Origin: Hymenobacter rigui
GTDB taxonomy: Bacteria; Bacteroidota; Bacteroidia; Cytophagales; Hymenobacteraceae
Length of the DNA stretch: 64,000 nucleotides
Reading direction: 5' to 3'
Assembly: GCF_003944715.1 (NCBI RefSeq)
Contig: NZ_RWIT01000005.1
Coordinates: 344,185-408,184 of the forward strand
The notes under the pieces are model-generated. The model was not told where the DNA came from. It ran no database searches and saw only the letters and a program-made list of their open reading frames with translations. Position numbers and translations under genes: made by a program. Shown one piece after another: positions 1 to 8,459 of the stretch; the stretch's first letter is position 1; each line of letters starts with the position of its first letter.

Positions 1-180
1 TTGCGCCAGACCGGTACCATTACCCGGGCCGTGGTATTTATCCTGATGGGCTTGCTGCTGCTGGGCATGAACGGGCTCTACGCGCGCTTCAAAAACCGGT
101 TTGAGCCCCAGCCCGCGCCCGAAGAGCCGGACCCCGGGCTGCCACCAGAGCCCTCGGCGTCCGTAGAAACAATAGAATAG
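1..180 (+). CDS. C-terminal end of a single-pass membrane protein (partial)
   Basis: An open frame enters from the left edge and stops at 178-180 (tag). The 59 visible residues begin with a short basic stretch, then a hydrophobic segment (AVVFILMGLLLLGMNGLYA) that would cross the membrane once. A Pro/Glu-rich tail follows (FEPQPAPEEPDPGLPPEPS), probably disordered. A hairpin terminator follows directly. The start lies outside the window, so the family cannot be named. A complete small protein is also possible, since the first codon is TTG. Confidence 0.6.
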   Translation: MRQTGTITRAVVFILMGLLLLGMNGLYARFKNRFEPQPAPEEPDPGLPPEPSASVETIE

Positions 181-191
181 ACAGGCCTATA

Positions 192-237
192 CGCAACTGG
201 CTCCAGATACAGCATCTGAAGCCAGTTGTGTTTTTTT
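192..237 (+). terminator. Rho-independent terminator
   Basis: An inverted repeat built on CAACTGGCT...AGCCAGTTG with a nearly paired middle is followed by a run of seven T (231-237). It closes the plus-strand gene at the window edge and lies just beyond the stop of the opposed peptidase gene. Confidence 0.8.
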
Positions 238-258
238 GGTGCTAGTTGCTCGCTGTTG

Positions 259-1224
259 TTAAAGTCCCACAATGGCCGCGTATGCCCCGTTCACCACTTC
301 GGCCATACGTCGGAAATCCAGCGTATCGATGGTGTCGGAGGCTTCGTGATAGTTGTCGTTGCGCAGAAAGGACGTGTCGGTGAGCATCAGGGCCTCGTAG
401 CCGAAGTGCCAATAGTTGCGGTGGTCAGAGAGGCTGGCCAGGGCAGTACCAACAGGCAGGTTGATACGCTGCACGTCAATATCGGCGTTGGCCTGCATCA
501 GGCCGTGCACCTTTTCGATGAGAGGCTCCTGGCCGGTGCACCCTACCACGGTGATGAAGTTGCCGGTGCTGGGATACAGAGCGGCCAGCTGCTGGTTGGG
601 GAAGCGCTGCGAGCCGGGCTCGTCGCGGAAGTAGCCAATCATTTCGTAGCAGAGCATGGCCCGTACCGGCGTACCCGCATCGTGCAGCGACTTGGCATGC
701 ACGTAGCTGCCCATGCTTTCGGTGGCAAAGTAGGGCGGCTCCTCGTTGGGGTAAGACACCAGCTCCACGCAGTAGCGCAACGGGGGCCGGCGGGCATGCA
801 GTAGCCGGGCCGTTTCCAGCAGCCCCGCCACGGCGCTGGCGTTATCGTCGGCCCCGGCATGGTCGCCGAACACGTCGTAGTGCGCGCCAACCACCAGGCG
901 CGGGGCATCGGCCGGGCCCAGGCGCAGGATGATGTTGCGGTAGCGGCGGCCATCGGCCTCGAAGGGCTGCTCCACTACCTCGCCCCCGAGCTTGCTGAAC
1001 TCGGCTTTGATGTAGTCAGCGGCCTGATTCAGCGACGCCAGATTTTCGTAGTTGCGGGCGGGGCGCAGCGAAGTCAGAAACTCCACATCAGCGTAGAGGC
1101 GCTGGGGGTTGGCTTTCGTGGTGGGCATAACAGATGAAGAACGGACAGGACGCAGCATATAAAAAGTCATCCCCACCACCAGTAAAAACGAAGCAAATAG
1201 CCAATAGAAAGCCGGACGGGGCAT
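259..1224 (-). CDS. M28 family zinc peptidase, membrane-anchored
   Basis: Predicted metallo-aminopeptidase of family M28 (321 residues). The di-zinc site motifs appear in order: GAHYD, then a GADDNAS block, NEEPP (catalytic Glu pair), a central DHRNYW region and a C-terminal YHEASDT histidine. One N-terminal hydrophobic segment (FYWLFASFLLVVGMTFYML) should anchor it in the inner membrane with the catalytic domain in the periplasm. I chose the ATG at 1222-1224 (MPRPAFYW) because it sits just before this segment; the frame stays open 26 codons further upstream without recognisable features. It probably releases N-terminal residues from peptides, but the substrate is unknown. It stands alone, transcribed away from its neighbours. 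Confidence 0.85.
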   Translation of the reverse strand: MPRPAFYWLFASFLLVVGMTFYMLRPVRSSSVMPTTKANPQRLYADVEFLTSLRPARNYENLASLNQAADYIKAEFSKLGGEVVEQPFEADGRRYRNIILRLGPADAPRLVVGAHYDVFGDHAGADDNASAVAGLLETARLLHARRPPLRYCVELVSYPNEEPPYFATESMGSYVHAKSLHDAGTPVRAMLCYEMIGYFRDEPGSQRFPNQQLAALYPSTGNFITVVGCTGQEPLIEKVHGLMQANADIDVQRINLPVGTALASLSDHRNYWHFGYEALMLTDTSFLRNDNYHEASDTIDTLDFRRMAEVVNGAYAAIVGL

Positions 1225-1370
1225 GTAGGAAATGTAATTATGGGGCTGGATTACGGAAGTATTTTGCCTACGCCCGGCTTCATTCCGGTACACACGCTGC
1301 ACGGATTCAGAATTGAGTGAGCGGAGGTGTTTGAGGGGGTGTATAGAGTATAATTATCAGAAGCTTCGAC

Positions 1371-1982
1371 TTATTTCTTCACTCTGGAAAACAGCCCATC
1401 AAATCCTTCCCACAGAGCGATAAAGGAAGCAGCCTGCCTATTATCGGACCTATGGAGTGCACCTGCATCAATTTGAATATTTCCATATTTACTATCAATA
1501 CTCATAATCCCGCTTGCATCATCGGTCCAAAAGGTAGTCATTTTAGGGTCGGTGTAAATGGTATCAATGTTAGATACAGAAACAGATTCAAATACATCTT
1601 TGGCCAAATTGAATAGGCTATCAGCCTGTGGAGCCGTAACTGCAACTTCTATTGTATCACCGGAAACCACCACTGATTTATTCAACTTTTCGTCATACTC
1701 TGACTTACTAGTCAGCCGATAAGCATACATTATTGCGTCCGGTTTTTCGGGTAGACGGTAAAACTTCATTCTTCTTCGATGCTTAGGCCTCAACTCAAGA
1801 TAAGTGGGACCATCACCGCTAAAGATATTCCCACTAATTGAAGCCCTGATAGTGTAGGAGTAATCACGCTTGACTGTAAACTGCTCATTAGACTTAGACT
1901 CGCACCCAAAAAGCAACAGAGCGGTTATTACACTCAGCAACAATGCGTAAGAGTTATAGCGGTTATTATTGTCGAGCAACAT
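1371..1982 (-). CDS. Hypothetical lipoprotein
   Basis: 203 residues. The N-terminus (LLLSVITALLLFGCES) is a lipoprotein signal with its lipobox Cys near residue 27, so the mature protein should be lipid-anchored in the periplasm or outer membrane. The rest is polar and predicted beta-rich; no family is recognised. Base composition is clearly more AT-rich than the adjacent peptidase and A2M genes, which suggests recent acquisition or an orphan gene under weak selection. The start is the ATG at 1980-1982, just ahead of an AT-rich upstream stretch. Confidence 0.7.
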   Translation of the reverse strand: MLLDNNNRYNSYALLLSVITALLLFGCESKSNEQFTVKRDYSYTIRASISGNIFSGDGPTYLELRPKHRRRMKFYRLPEKPDAIMYAYRLTSKSEYDEKLNKSVVVSGDTIEVAVTAPQADSLFNLAKDVFESVSVSNIDTIYTDPKMTTFWTDDASGIMSIDSKYGNIQIDAGALHRSDNRQAASFIALWEGFDGLFSRVKK

Positions 1983-2080
1983 GGATGTTTATTAATTATT
2001 CCCATTCAAACCTATACAAAACCTAGCAGAAACGCCGTTTCTCACTACCTTCCGGCGTCCCTTTAAGCTCCTCCCCTTTC

Positions 2081-5000
2081 ATGCTATCGAAAACACTTTC
2101 CCGCCTGCCGCTGCTGGTGTTGCTGGCGGTGCTGTGCGCCTGCTCCAAGTCTGGTTCCGATGCCGGCCAGGACCCCAATGGCGAGGAAATCGACCCGTAC
2201 CAGAACCTCGTATTCCAGTTTGCCGATGCCGTGGTGACGCCCGAGTTGCAGGACCGCTGGGATACGGTGCAGGTGGTGAGCTTCGAGCCAGCCTTGCGCG
2301 GCAAGTTCAAGTGGACGTCGGACCGGGAGCTGATTTTCTCGCCCAGCACGCCGTTTAAGCCCAGCACCAACTTCACGGCCACGCTGCGCAAGGAGGCTCT
2401 GCCCGAAGCCAAGCGCAACGCCGAGCTGCCCGAGAACCGCCAGAAATTCCACACGCCTTACCTGGAGCTGCAGGAGCCGCAGGCGTTCTGGGGCCGCTCC
2501 AGCCGGGCCGCCGGCACCGCCGAAATGCGCGTGGAGCTGCCCTTCAACTACGCCGTGAAGCCCGCCGACGTGAAGCCCCTGCTGCGCGTGACCCAGGACG
2601 GCCAGCCCGTAGCCTTTGAGGTGAGCGGGGAGCCCGGCGAGGTGGTGCGCGTGCGCCTCAACCAGCAGGTGCGCCCCGGCACGCCCCTCACGGTGGCCCT
2701 GGCCCAGGGCCTGCACGCCGTGGGCAGCGACCAGCCCAGCACCGCCGAGTACGAAACCCAGGTAACGGTGCCCGACCCCGAGGCCCTGCAGGTAATCACC
2801 ATCGAAGGCTCGCTGAAAAACGCCGACCCGATGGTGCTCATCACCACCAACCAGCCCGTCACGGCTGCCGATTTGCAGAGCTACCTCAGCGTGTCGCCGC
2901 AGGTGGCGTACGAGGTGGAGGAAACGGAAAACGGCGTGCGGCTGAAAGGCGGCTTTGAGGTGGGCCGCACCTACCAGATTGGCGTGAACCAGGGCCTGCG
3001 CGGGGCGCTGGGCGGGATGCTCGGTGAAGGCGTGTCGCAGTCGGTGAGCTTCTCCGACGAACGGCCCACCATCAGCTTCGGCAGCGCCGAGAAGGCCATG
3101 TACCTCGATGCTTTGGGCTCGCGCAACCTGGGCGTGCGCATCAACGAGGTAAACCAGGTGAAGGTGACTATTGCTAAGGTGTACGCCAACAACATTCAGC
3201 AGCTGCTGCGCGGCGGCACCCAATATGGCTACCCCGAGTACGACGGCGAGGAAAGCAATGAGGAAGAAGGTGACGGCGGAGAATACGTGGACCGCTCCTT
3301 CCAGTACTACGACGTGGAGAACCTCGGCAATGTTCTCACCGAGCGCACCTACACCGTGTCGGGCCTGCCGAAGGCGCAGGGGCTGCGGCTGCTGAACCTG
3401 AACCTGAAGGATCTGGAGTTTTCGGGCGGGCTGAAGGGCCTGTACGTGATACGCGTGCAGGATACCGAGCGGCAGTGGCTACAGGTGAGCAAGCTGGTGG
3501 CCGTGTCGGATATCGGGCTGATTGTGAAGCAGGGCAAGGCCGGCAGTACGCTGGTGTTTGCCAATTCCATCCGCAACGCCAAGCCGCTTTCCGGGGTGGA
3601 GCTGCGTTACATCAGCACCAATAACCAGGTGATGGGCACCGGCCTCAGCAACCACGAGGGCGTGGCCCGCTTCGACAGCACGGCTGCCAACGGCCGCTTT
3701 AAGCTGGGCATGGTGATGGCCCAGCAGGGCAACGACTTCACCTTCCTCGACCTGAGCCGCAGCCGCGTGGAAACCTCCCGCTTCGAAGTGGGCGGCCTGC
3801 AAACCAACGCCGCACGCTACCAGGCCTTCCTCTACGGCGACCGGGACCTGTACCGCCCCGGTGACACCATCCAGACCAACACTGTACTGCGCACCGACGC
3901 CTGGCAAGCCCCGCCCAAGGGACTGCCGGTGAAAATCCGGCTGCTGCTGCCCACCGGCAAGGAGTACGCCAGCCTGCAGAAAACCCTTAATGCGGCCGGC
4001 TCCTTCGAGGCCCGCTTCATCCTGCCCCCGGCCGTGATGACCGGCCTCTACACCCTGGAAGTGCTGACTGGCAACGACGTGCTGCTGACTTCGCGCCAGC
4101 TGTCGGTGGAGGAGTTTATTCCGGACCGCATGAAGGTGACGGTGAAGGCCGACCGCGCCGTGGTGAAGCCCAGCCAGTCGGTTTCGGCCCTGATTACGGC
4201 CCAGAACCTGTTTGGCCCCCCGGCCGCCGACCGCAAGTTTGAAGTGGAGTTTTCCTTGAAGGAAAAAGCCTTCAACCCCAAAGGCTACGAGCAGTACACC
4301 TTCGCCATCAACAGCGGCGAGCGGCGGCGCGGCAACTACGGCGACCTGGAATCGACGCCCATTGCCGACCGGTTCGAGAAAACCACCCGCGAAAGCACCA
4401 CCGACGCCGCCGGGCGCGGCACCGCCACCTACCAGGTACCCGACTACACCGACCTGGGCACGCTGGAAGGCGCGGCCTTCACCACGGTATTCGACGAAAC
4501 CGGCCGCCCCGTGAACCGCCTGGCTACGTTTGAAGTGCAGACTCAGCCGGTGCTGTTCGGTATCAGGAGCGCCGATGATCTGGTGAGCACCGGCCAGCCG
4601 CTGGCCGTGCAGCTGGTGGCCCTCACGCCGGCCGGCAAGCCTACCCAGGCCCAGGCGCAGGTGCAAATCGTGCGTTTGCTCTGGGAAACGGTGATTGAGC
4701 GCCAGGGCGGCCGCTACGTGTACAACTCGCAGAAGCGCGAGGAAGTGGTGCTCAACCGCACCATTCCGGTGTACGGCAGCAGTACCTCCGATGCCAACCT
4801 GGGCTTCTCGCCCACCTACTCCGGCGAGTACGAAATCCGGGTGGCGCGGCCCGGGGCCAGCACCTACGTGGCCCGGCGCGTGTACGCCTACGGCTACGGC
4901 GACACCCAGAGTAACTCCTTCGAGGTGAACAACGAGGGCGAGGTGACCATTGAGGCCGACAAGCCCAAGTACCAGCCCGGCGACGTGGCCCACCTGCTGC

Positions 5001-7696
5001 TGAAAACGCCCTTCCCCGGCCGCGTGCTCGTGACGGTGGAGCGGGACTTGGTGCTCGACCACTTCTACGTGACCACCGACGAGAAATCGGCCAAGGTGGA
5101 CGTACCCATCCGGGGCAACCACGTGCCCAACATCTACGTGACGGCCACCGCCATCCGCGAAATCAAGGACAACCGCCTGCCGCTCACGGTGGCCCGGGGC
5201 TTCGTGCCGCTGACGGTGGAGAAGCCCGGTGCCCGCCTGCAAGTCGCCATCAAAGCGCCCGCCCAAAGCCGCTCCCAGACGGCCCAGACCATTGAAGTCA
5301 CCACCGCCCCCGGCGCGCAGGTGACGCTGGCCATGGTGGACGAGGGCATTCTGCAGATGAAGGACTACCGCACGCCCGACCCCTACGGCTACTTCTACCA
5401 GAAGCGCGCCCTGGAAGTGCAGGCCTACGACGTGTACCCCTTCCTGCTGCCCGAGCTGAGCACCAGCAGCACTGGCGGCGACGGCTACGACCTCTCGCGC
5501 CGCACCACGCCCGTGCCCAACCGCCGCGTGCGCCTGCTGGCCAAATGGAGCGGCGTGCTCACCGCCGACGCCAGCGGCAAGGTGCGCTACAAACTGCAAA
5601 TCCCCCAATTCAGCGGCGCCATCCGCATCATGGCCGTAGCCTACAAAGGAGACGCTTTCGGCTCGGCGGAACACACCATGCGCGTGGCCGACCCGGTGGT
5701 TATTTCCACGGCCCTCCCCCGCTTCCTCAGCCCCGGTGACACGATTGACGTGCCCGTAACGCTGACGAATACGACGAAGTATCGGATAATAGGTGGCGTA
5801 AGGATATCCACTTCCATGCATCATTCTGAAGATCCTCTGATTCGGATTCAAACTAAAGACGACCTAGACCCTAAGAAGAATGATGGTGGTATATATGAGG
5901 AAGAATTGCGTGGCCTTCGGATTGATCTAGCGCCTAACAGAGAGCAACGTGTTGTTTTTCGAGTGGCAGCAGCACACATAGGAAATTCTCGAATAAGTAT
6001 GAGTGCTCGGGTTAGACAAATAGGAGCTCCACAGCTTAATAAATCAAAACAACCATCTGATCCTTATCAATTTTTCCACGAAACCATCGAGTTACCCATC
6101 CGCCCCGCTTCGCCGCTGCAGAAGCGCACGGGGGCGGGCGTGGTGGCGGGCGGCGCGGCCCAGCAGCTGAACCTGAAAACCGACTTCCTGCCTTCCTCCC
6201 TGCGGAGCCAGCTGGTGGTGAGCCGCTCGCCGATGACGGAGTTTGCGAAGGACCTGCGCTACCTGCTGCAATACCCCTACGGCTGCCTGGAGCAAACCGT
6301 GTCGGCCGCCTTCCCGCAGCTGTACTACGGCGACCTAGCCGCCACCCTGGGCCAGAAGAACGACCTAAGCACTAAGCCCAAAGCACTAAGCACTAAATAC
6401 AACCCCAACTACCACGTGCAGGAAGCCATCCGCAAGGTAGAAGCCCAGCAGATGTACAACGGCAGCCTCAGCTACTGGCCCGGCGGCGACTACGACAACT
6501 GGTGGGCCACGGCCTACGCCGCCCACTTCCTGTTGGAAGCCCAGCAAGCCGGCTTCGACGTGAACAAGAACGTGCTGGACCGGGTACTCCGCTACCTGCA
6601 GGCCCGCGTCCGCAAGCGCGAAACCGACACCTACAACATCATCCAGACCGGCGGCGTGATTCAGCCCGTGACGCTGGCCAAAAAGGAAATTGCCTACTCG
6701 CTCTACGTGCTGGCCCTGGCCGGCCGCCCCGATGCCGTGGGCCTGAACTACTACAAAGCCAACCGCAAGCTGCTGCCCGAGGATTCGCGCTGGGTGCTGG
6801 CCTGCGCCTTCGCCCTGAGCGGCAACCAGCGCAGCTACCGGGAAGCCCTGCCCACCCGCTTCGGGGTGCAGTCCATAGCCGGCCGCCAGCTCGGCGACGC
6901 CTTCTCCTCCCCCATCCGCGACGAGGCCCTGGTGCTCAACGCCCTGCTCGCCGCCGACCCCGCCAACGCCCAGGTGAACGTGCTGGCCCGCCAGCTCAGC
7001 CGCCAGGTGAAGCAGGCCGGCTGGCTCAGCACCCAGGAACGCGCCTTCGCGCTGCTGGCCCTGGGCAAGCTGGCCCGCAAAAACGCCGGCAGCACCGTCA
7101 CGGCCAGTCTGCTGGCCGACGGCAAGGCCATCGGCAACTTCTCGGGCAAGGACCTCACGGTAAGCAACGTGGCTAACCGCCAGCTGGCCCTGCGCACCAG
7201 CGGCAAAGGCAGCCTCTACTACTTCTGGGAAACCGAGGGCATCTCGCCCACCGGCCAAGTGCGCGAGGAAGATGTCTACCTGCAGGTGCGCCGCCAGTTC
7301 CTGAGCCGTACCGGCCAGCCCGTAGGCAGCACCAGTTTCCGCCAGAACGATTTGGTAGTGGTGAAAATCACCATCCAGTCGGCCGAGTCGGCCGGGGAAG
7401 TCAAGAACGTAGCCATCACCGACCTGCTCCCCGCCGGCCTGGAAATCGAAAACCCACGCATCGGCGCCGTGCGCGACATCACCTGGGCCACCGACGCCGC
7501 CCAACCCGACTACCTCGACGTGCGCGACGACCGGATCAACCTTTTCACCACCGTCACGCCCGCCTCCAAGGCGTTCTACTACCTCTGCCGCGCCGTTTCC
7601 AAAGGCACATTCAAGCTGGGGCCAGTGAGTGCCGACGCTATGTACAACGCTGAGTACCACAGCTACGCCGGCAGCGGCGTGGTGCGGGTGCGGTAA
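2081..7696 (+). CDS. Bacterial alpha-2-macroglobulin family lipoprotein
   Basis: A 1871-residue protein in the size range of bacterial alpha-2-macroglobulins (YfhM type), which trap attacking proteases in the periplasm. It starts with a lipoprotein signal (LPLLVLLAVLCAC), so it is probably tethered to a membrane. Successive beta-sandwich macroglobulin domains follow. The thioester motif GCLEQ is intact with Cys at residue 1402, followed by an alpha/alpha-toroid-like region and a C-terminal receptor-binding-like domain. In other bacteria the partner is PBP1C, which lies 760 bp downstream here. Oddities are an AT-rich patch with different codon use at about 5760-6080 and a small LSTK duplication near 6365-6396. 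The start ATG at 2081 is the one directly before the signal peptide. Confidence 0.92.
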   Translation: MLSKTLSRLPLLVLLAVLCACSKSGSDAGQDPNGEEIDPYQNLVFQFADAVVTPELQDRWDTVQVVSFEPALRGKFKWTSDRELIFSPSTPFKPSTNFTATLRKEALPEAKRNAELPENRQKFHTPYLELQEPQAFWGRSSRAAGTAEMRVELPFNYAVKPADVKPLLRVTQDGQPVAFEVSGEPGEVVRVRLNQQVRPGTPLTVALAQGLHAVGSDQPSTAEYETQVTVPDPEALQVITIEGSLKNADPMVLITTNQPVTAADLQSYLSVSPQVAYEVEETENGVRLKGGFEVGRTYQIGVNQGLRGALGGMLGEGVSQSVSFSDERPTISFGSAEKAMYLDALGSRNLGVRINEVNQVKVTIAKVYANNIQQLLRGGTQYGYPEYDGEESNEEEGDGGEYVDRSFQYYDVENLGNVLTERTYTVSGLPKAQGLRLLNLNLKDLEFSGGLKGLYVIRVQDTERQWLQVSKLVAVSDIGLIVKQGKAGSTLVFANSIRNAKPLSGVELRYISTNNQVMGTGLSNHEGVARFDSTAANGRFKLGMVMAQQGNDFTFLDLSRSRVETSRFEVGGLQTNAARYQAFLYGDRDLYRPGDTIQTNTVLRTDAWQAPPKGLPVKIRLLLPTGKEYASLQKTLNAAGSFEARFILPPAVMTGLYTLEVLTGNDVLLTSRQLSVEEFIPDRMKVTVKADRAVVKPSQSVSALITAQNLFGPPAADRKFEVEFSLKEKAFNPKGYEQYTFAINSGERRRGNYGDLESTPIADRFEKTTRESTTDAAGRGTATYQVPDYTDLGTLEGAAFTTVFDETGRPVNRLATFEVQTQPVLFGIRSADDLVSTGQPLAVQLVALTPAGKPTQAQAQVQIVRLLWETVIERQGGRYVYNSQKREEVVLNRTIPVYGSSTSDANLGFSPTYSGEYEIRVARPGASTYVARRVYAYGYGDTQSNSFEVNNEGEVTIEADKPKYQPGDVAHLLLKTPFPGRVLVTVERDLVLDHFYVTTDEKSAKVDVPIRGNHVPNIYVTATAIREIKDNRLPLTVARGFVPLTVEKPGARLQVAIKAPAQSRSQTAQTIEVTTAPGAQVTLAMVDEGILQMKDYRTPDPYGYFYQKRALEVQAYDVYPFLLPELSTSSTGGDGYDLSRRTTPVPNRRVRLLAKWSGVLTADASGKVRYKLQIPQFSGAIRIMAVAYKGDAFGSAEHTMRVADPVVISTALPRFLSPGDTIDVPVTLTNTTKYRIIGGVRISTSMHHSEDPLIRIQTKDDLDPKKNDGGIYEEELRGLRIDLAPNREQRVVFRVAAAHIGNSRISMSARVRQIGAPQLNKSKQPSDPYQFFHETIELPIRPASPLQKRTGAGVVAGGAAQQLNLKTDFLPSSLRSQLVVSRSPMTEFAKDLRYLLQYPYGCLEQTVSAAFPQLYYGDLAATLGQKNDLSTKPKALSTKYNPNYHVQEAIRKVEAQQMYNGSLSYWPGGDYDNWWATAYAAHFLLEAQQAGFDVNKNVLDRVLRYLQARVRKRETDTYNIIQTGGVIQPVTLAKKEIAYSLYVLALAGRPDAVGLNYYKANRKLLPEDSRWVLACAFALSGNQRSYREALPTRFGVQSIAGRQLGDAFSSPIRDEALVLNALLAADPANAQVNVLARQLSRQVKQAGWLSTQERAFALLALGKLARKNAGSTVTASLLADGKAIGNFSGKDLTVSNVANRQLALRTSGKGSLYYFWETEGISPTGQVREEDVYLQVRRQFLSRTGQPVGSTSFRQNDLVVVKITIQSAESAGEVKNVAITDLLPAGLEIENPRIGAVRDITWATDAAQPDYLDVRDDRINLFTTVTPASKAFYYLCRAVSKGTFKLGPVSADAMYNAEYHSYAGSGVVRVR

Positions 7697-7703
7697 ACAA
7701 CAA

Positions 7704-7790
7704 CCTGTCATCCTGAGCGGAGCGAAGGACCTTATCACATGGGTAAGACTCCTGCGTAATAAGGTCCTTCGCTCCGCTCAGGATGACAGG
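7704..7790. repeat. Perfect 32-nt inverted repeat (REP-like element R1)
   Basis: The arms at 7704-7735 and 7759-7790 are perfectly complementary over 32 nt, with a 23-nt loop. The outer end reads CCTGTCATCCTGAGCGGAGC. It lies between the convergent A2M and Uma2 genes. Its GTCAT...ATGAC ends and GAGCGGAGCGAAG core match the hairpins near 18071, 21799 and 24652. It could also act as a bidirectional terminator. Confidence 0.85.
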
Positions 7791-7799
7791 ATAGTTTTG

Positions 7800-8381
7800 C
7801 TATACCCCCTTAAACACCTCTGCCCATTCTACCGCTAACCCAGTCATGGTTGCTACTGGAATAGGGCCCGGCTCAAAAAATTCGCCGCGCAACTCATAGT
7901 GTCCTCCTTCGAGCGTATAAACCACTATGTTCTTCAACCCATAATTCACCATCCAGTATTCCGGCACGCCATTTTCTTCATACAGGTCAAACTTGGTTTT
8001 GCTGTCATGCGTGGTATTACCGGGGCTCAGGATTTCGATTATCCAGTCAGGGGCACCTACACAGCCGTATTCGTCCAGCTTATTCTCGTCGCAGACCACA
8101 CAGATATCGGGCTGTACTACGGTTGAAATCTGCGCATCACCATTGGGCGTTGAGGTAGTAAGGCGCACATCAAACGGAGCGAAGAAAACCTCACACGACG
8201 TGTTGTCAAGGCGCTGATCAATGGCCCGTACTAGTTGGTGGCGCACACGAGGTGCAGGACTCATCAGACGCACCTTCCCCCGAATCAACTCCACAAACTC
8301 ATCCAACCGCCACGAGAGATAATCGGCTGAAGTGTAGGTTTTGGTGAGGTCGAGCTGGGAAATATCGGTGATGACGGGCAT
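7800..8381 (-). CDS. Uma2 family (PD-(D/E)XK nuclease-fold) protein
   Basis: 193 residues with the Uma2 pattern. The N-terminal part contains the YTSADYLSW and ELIRGKVRLMSPAP motifs. The nuclease-like core follows: an acidic residue in VQPDICVV, then PDWIIEILSPGN and the downstream Lys in DSKTKFDLYEENGVPEYW. Uma2 proteins are numerous in cyanobacteria and Bacteroidota and have no agreed function. The frame remains open far upstream, antisense to pbpC. I chose the ATG at 8379-8381 because conserved sequence begins there and the upstream part is only a shadow of pbpC. It is divergent from pbpC with a 78-bp gap. Confidence 0.85.
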   Translation of the reverse strand: MPVITDISQLDLTKTYTSADYLSWRLDEFVELIRGKVRLMSPAPRVRHQLVRAIDQRLDNTSCEVFFAPFDVRLTTSTPNGDAQISTVVQPDICVVCDENKLDEYGCVGAPDWIIEILSPGNTTHDSKTKFDLYEENGVPEYWMVNYGLKNIVVYTLEGGHYELRGEFFEPGPIPVATMTGLAVEWAEVFKGV

Positions 8382-8459
8382 GGTAGCAGCAGCGGAGAAC
8401 CAAACGAATATACGACGCAAATCAACCCGCGCGGGATGCGCATCCGCTAACTTGCTCCA

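Noticed and set aside
3479..5851. 790-residue minus-strand open frame
   Set aside because: It is antisense to A2M and His/Gly/Ala-rich without any domain, a typical shadow in GC-rich DNA. The plus-strand A2M reading has clear domains.
6386..7738. 450-residue minus-strand open frame
   Set aside because: Antisense shadow of the A2M 3' end with low-complexity Gly/Val/His composition.
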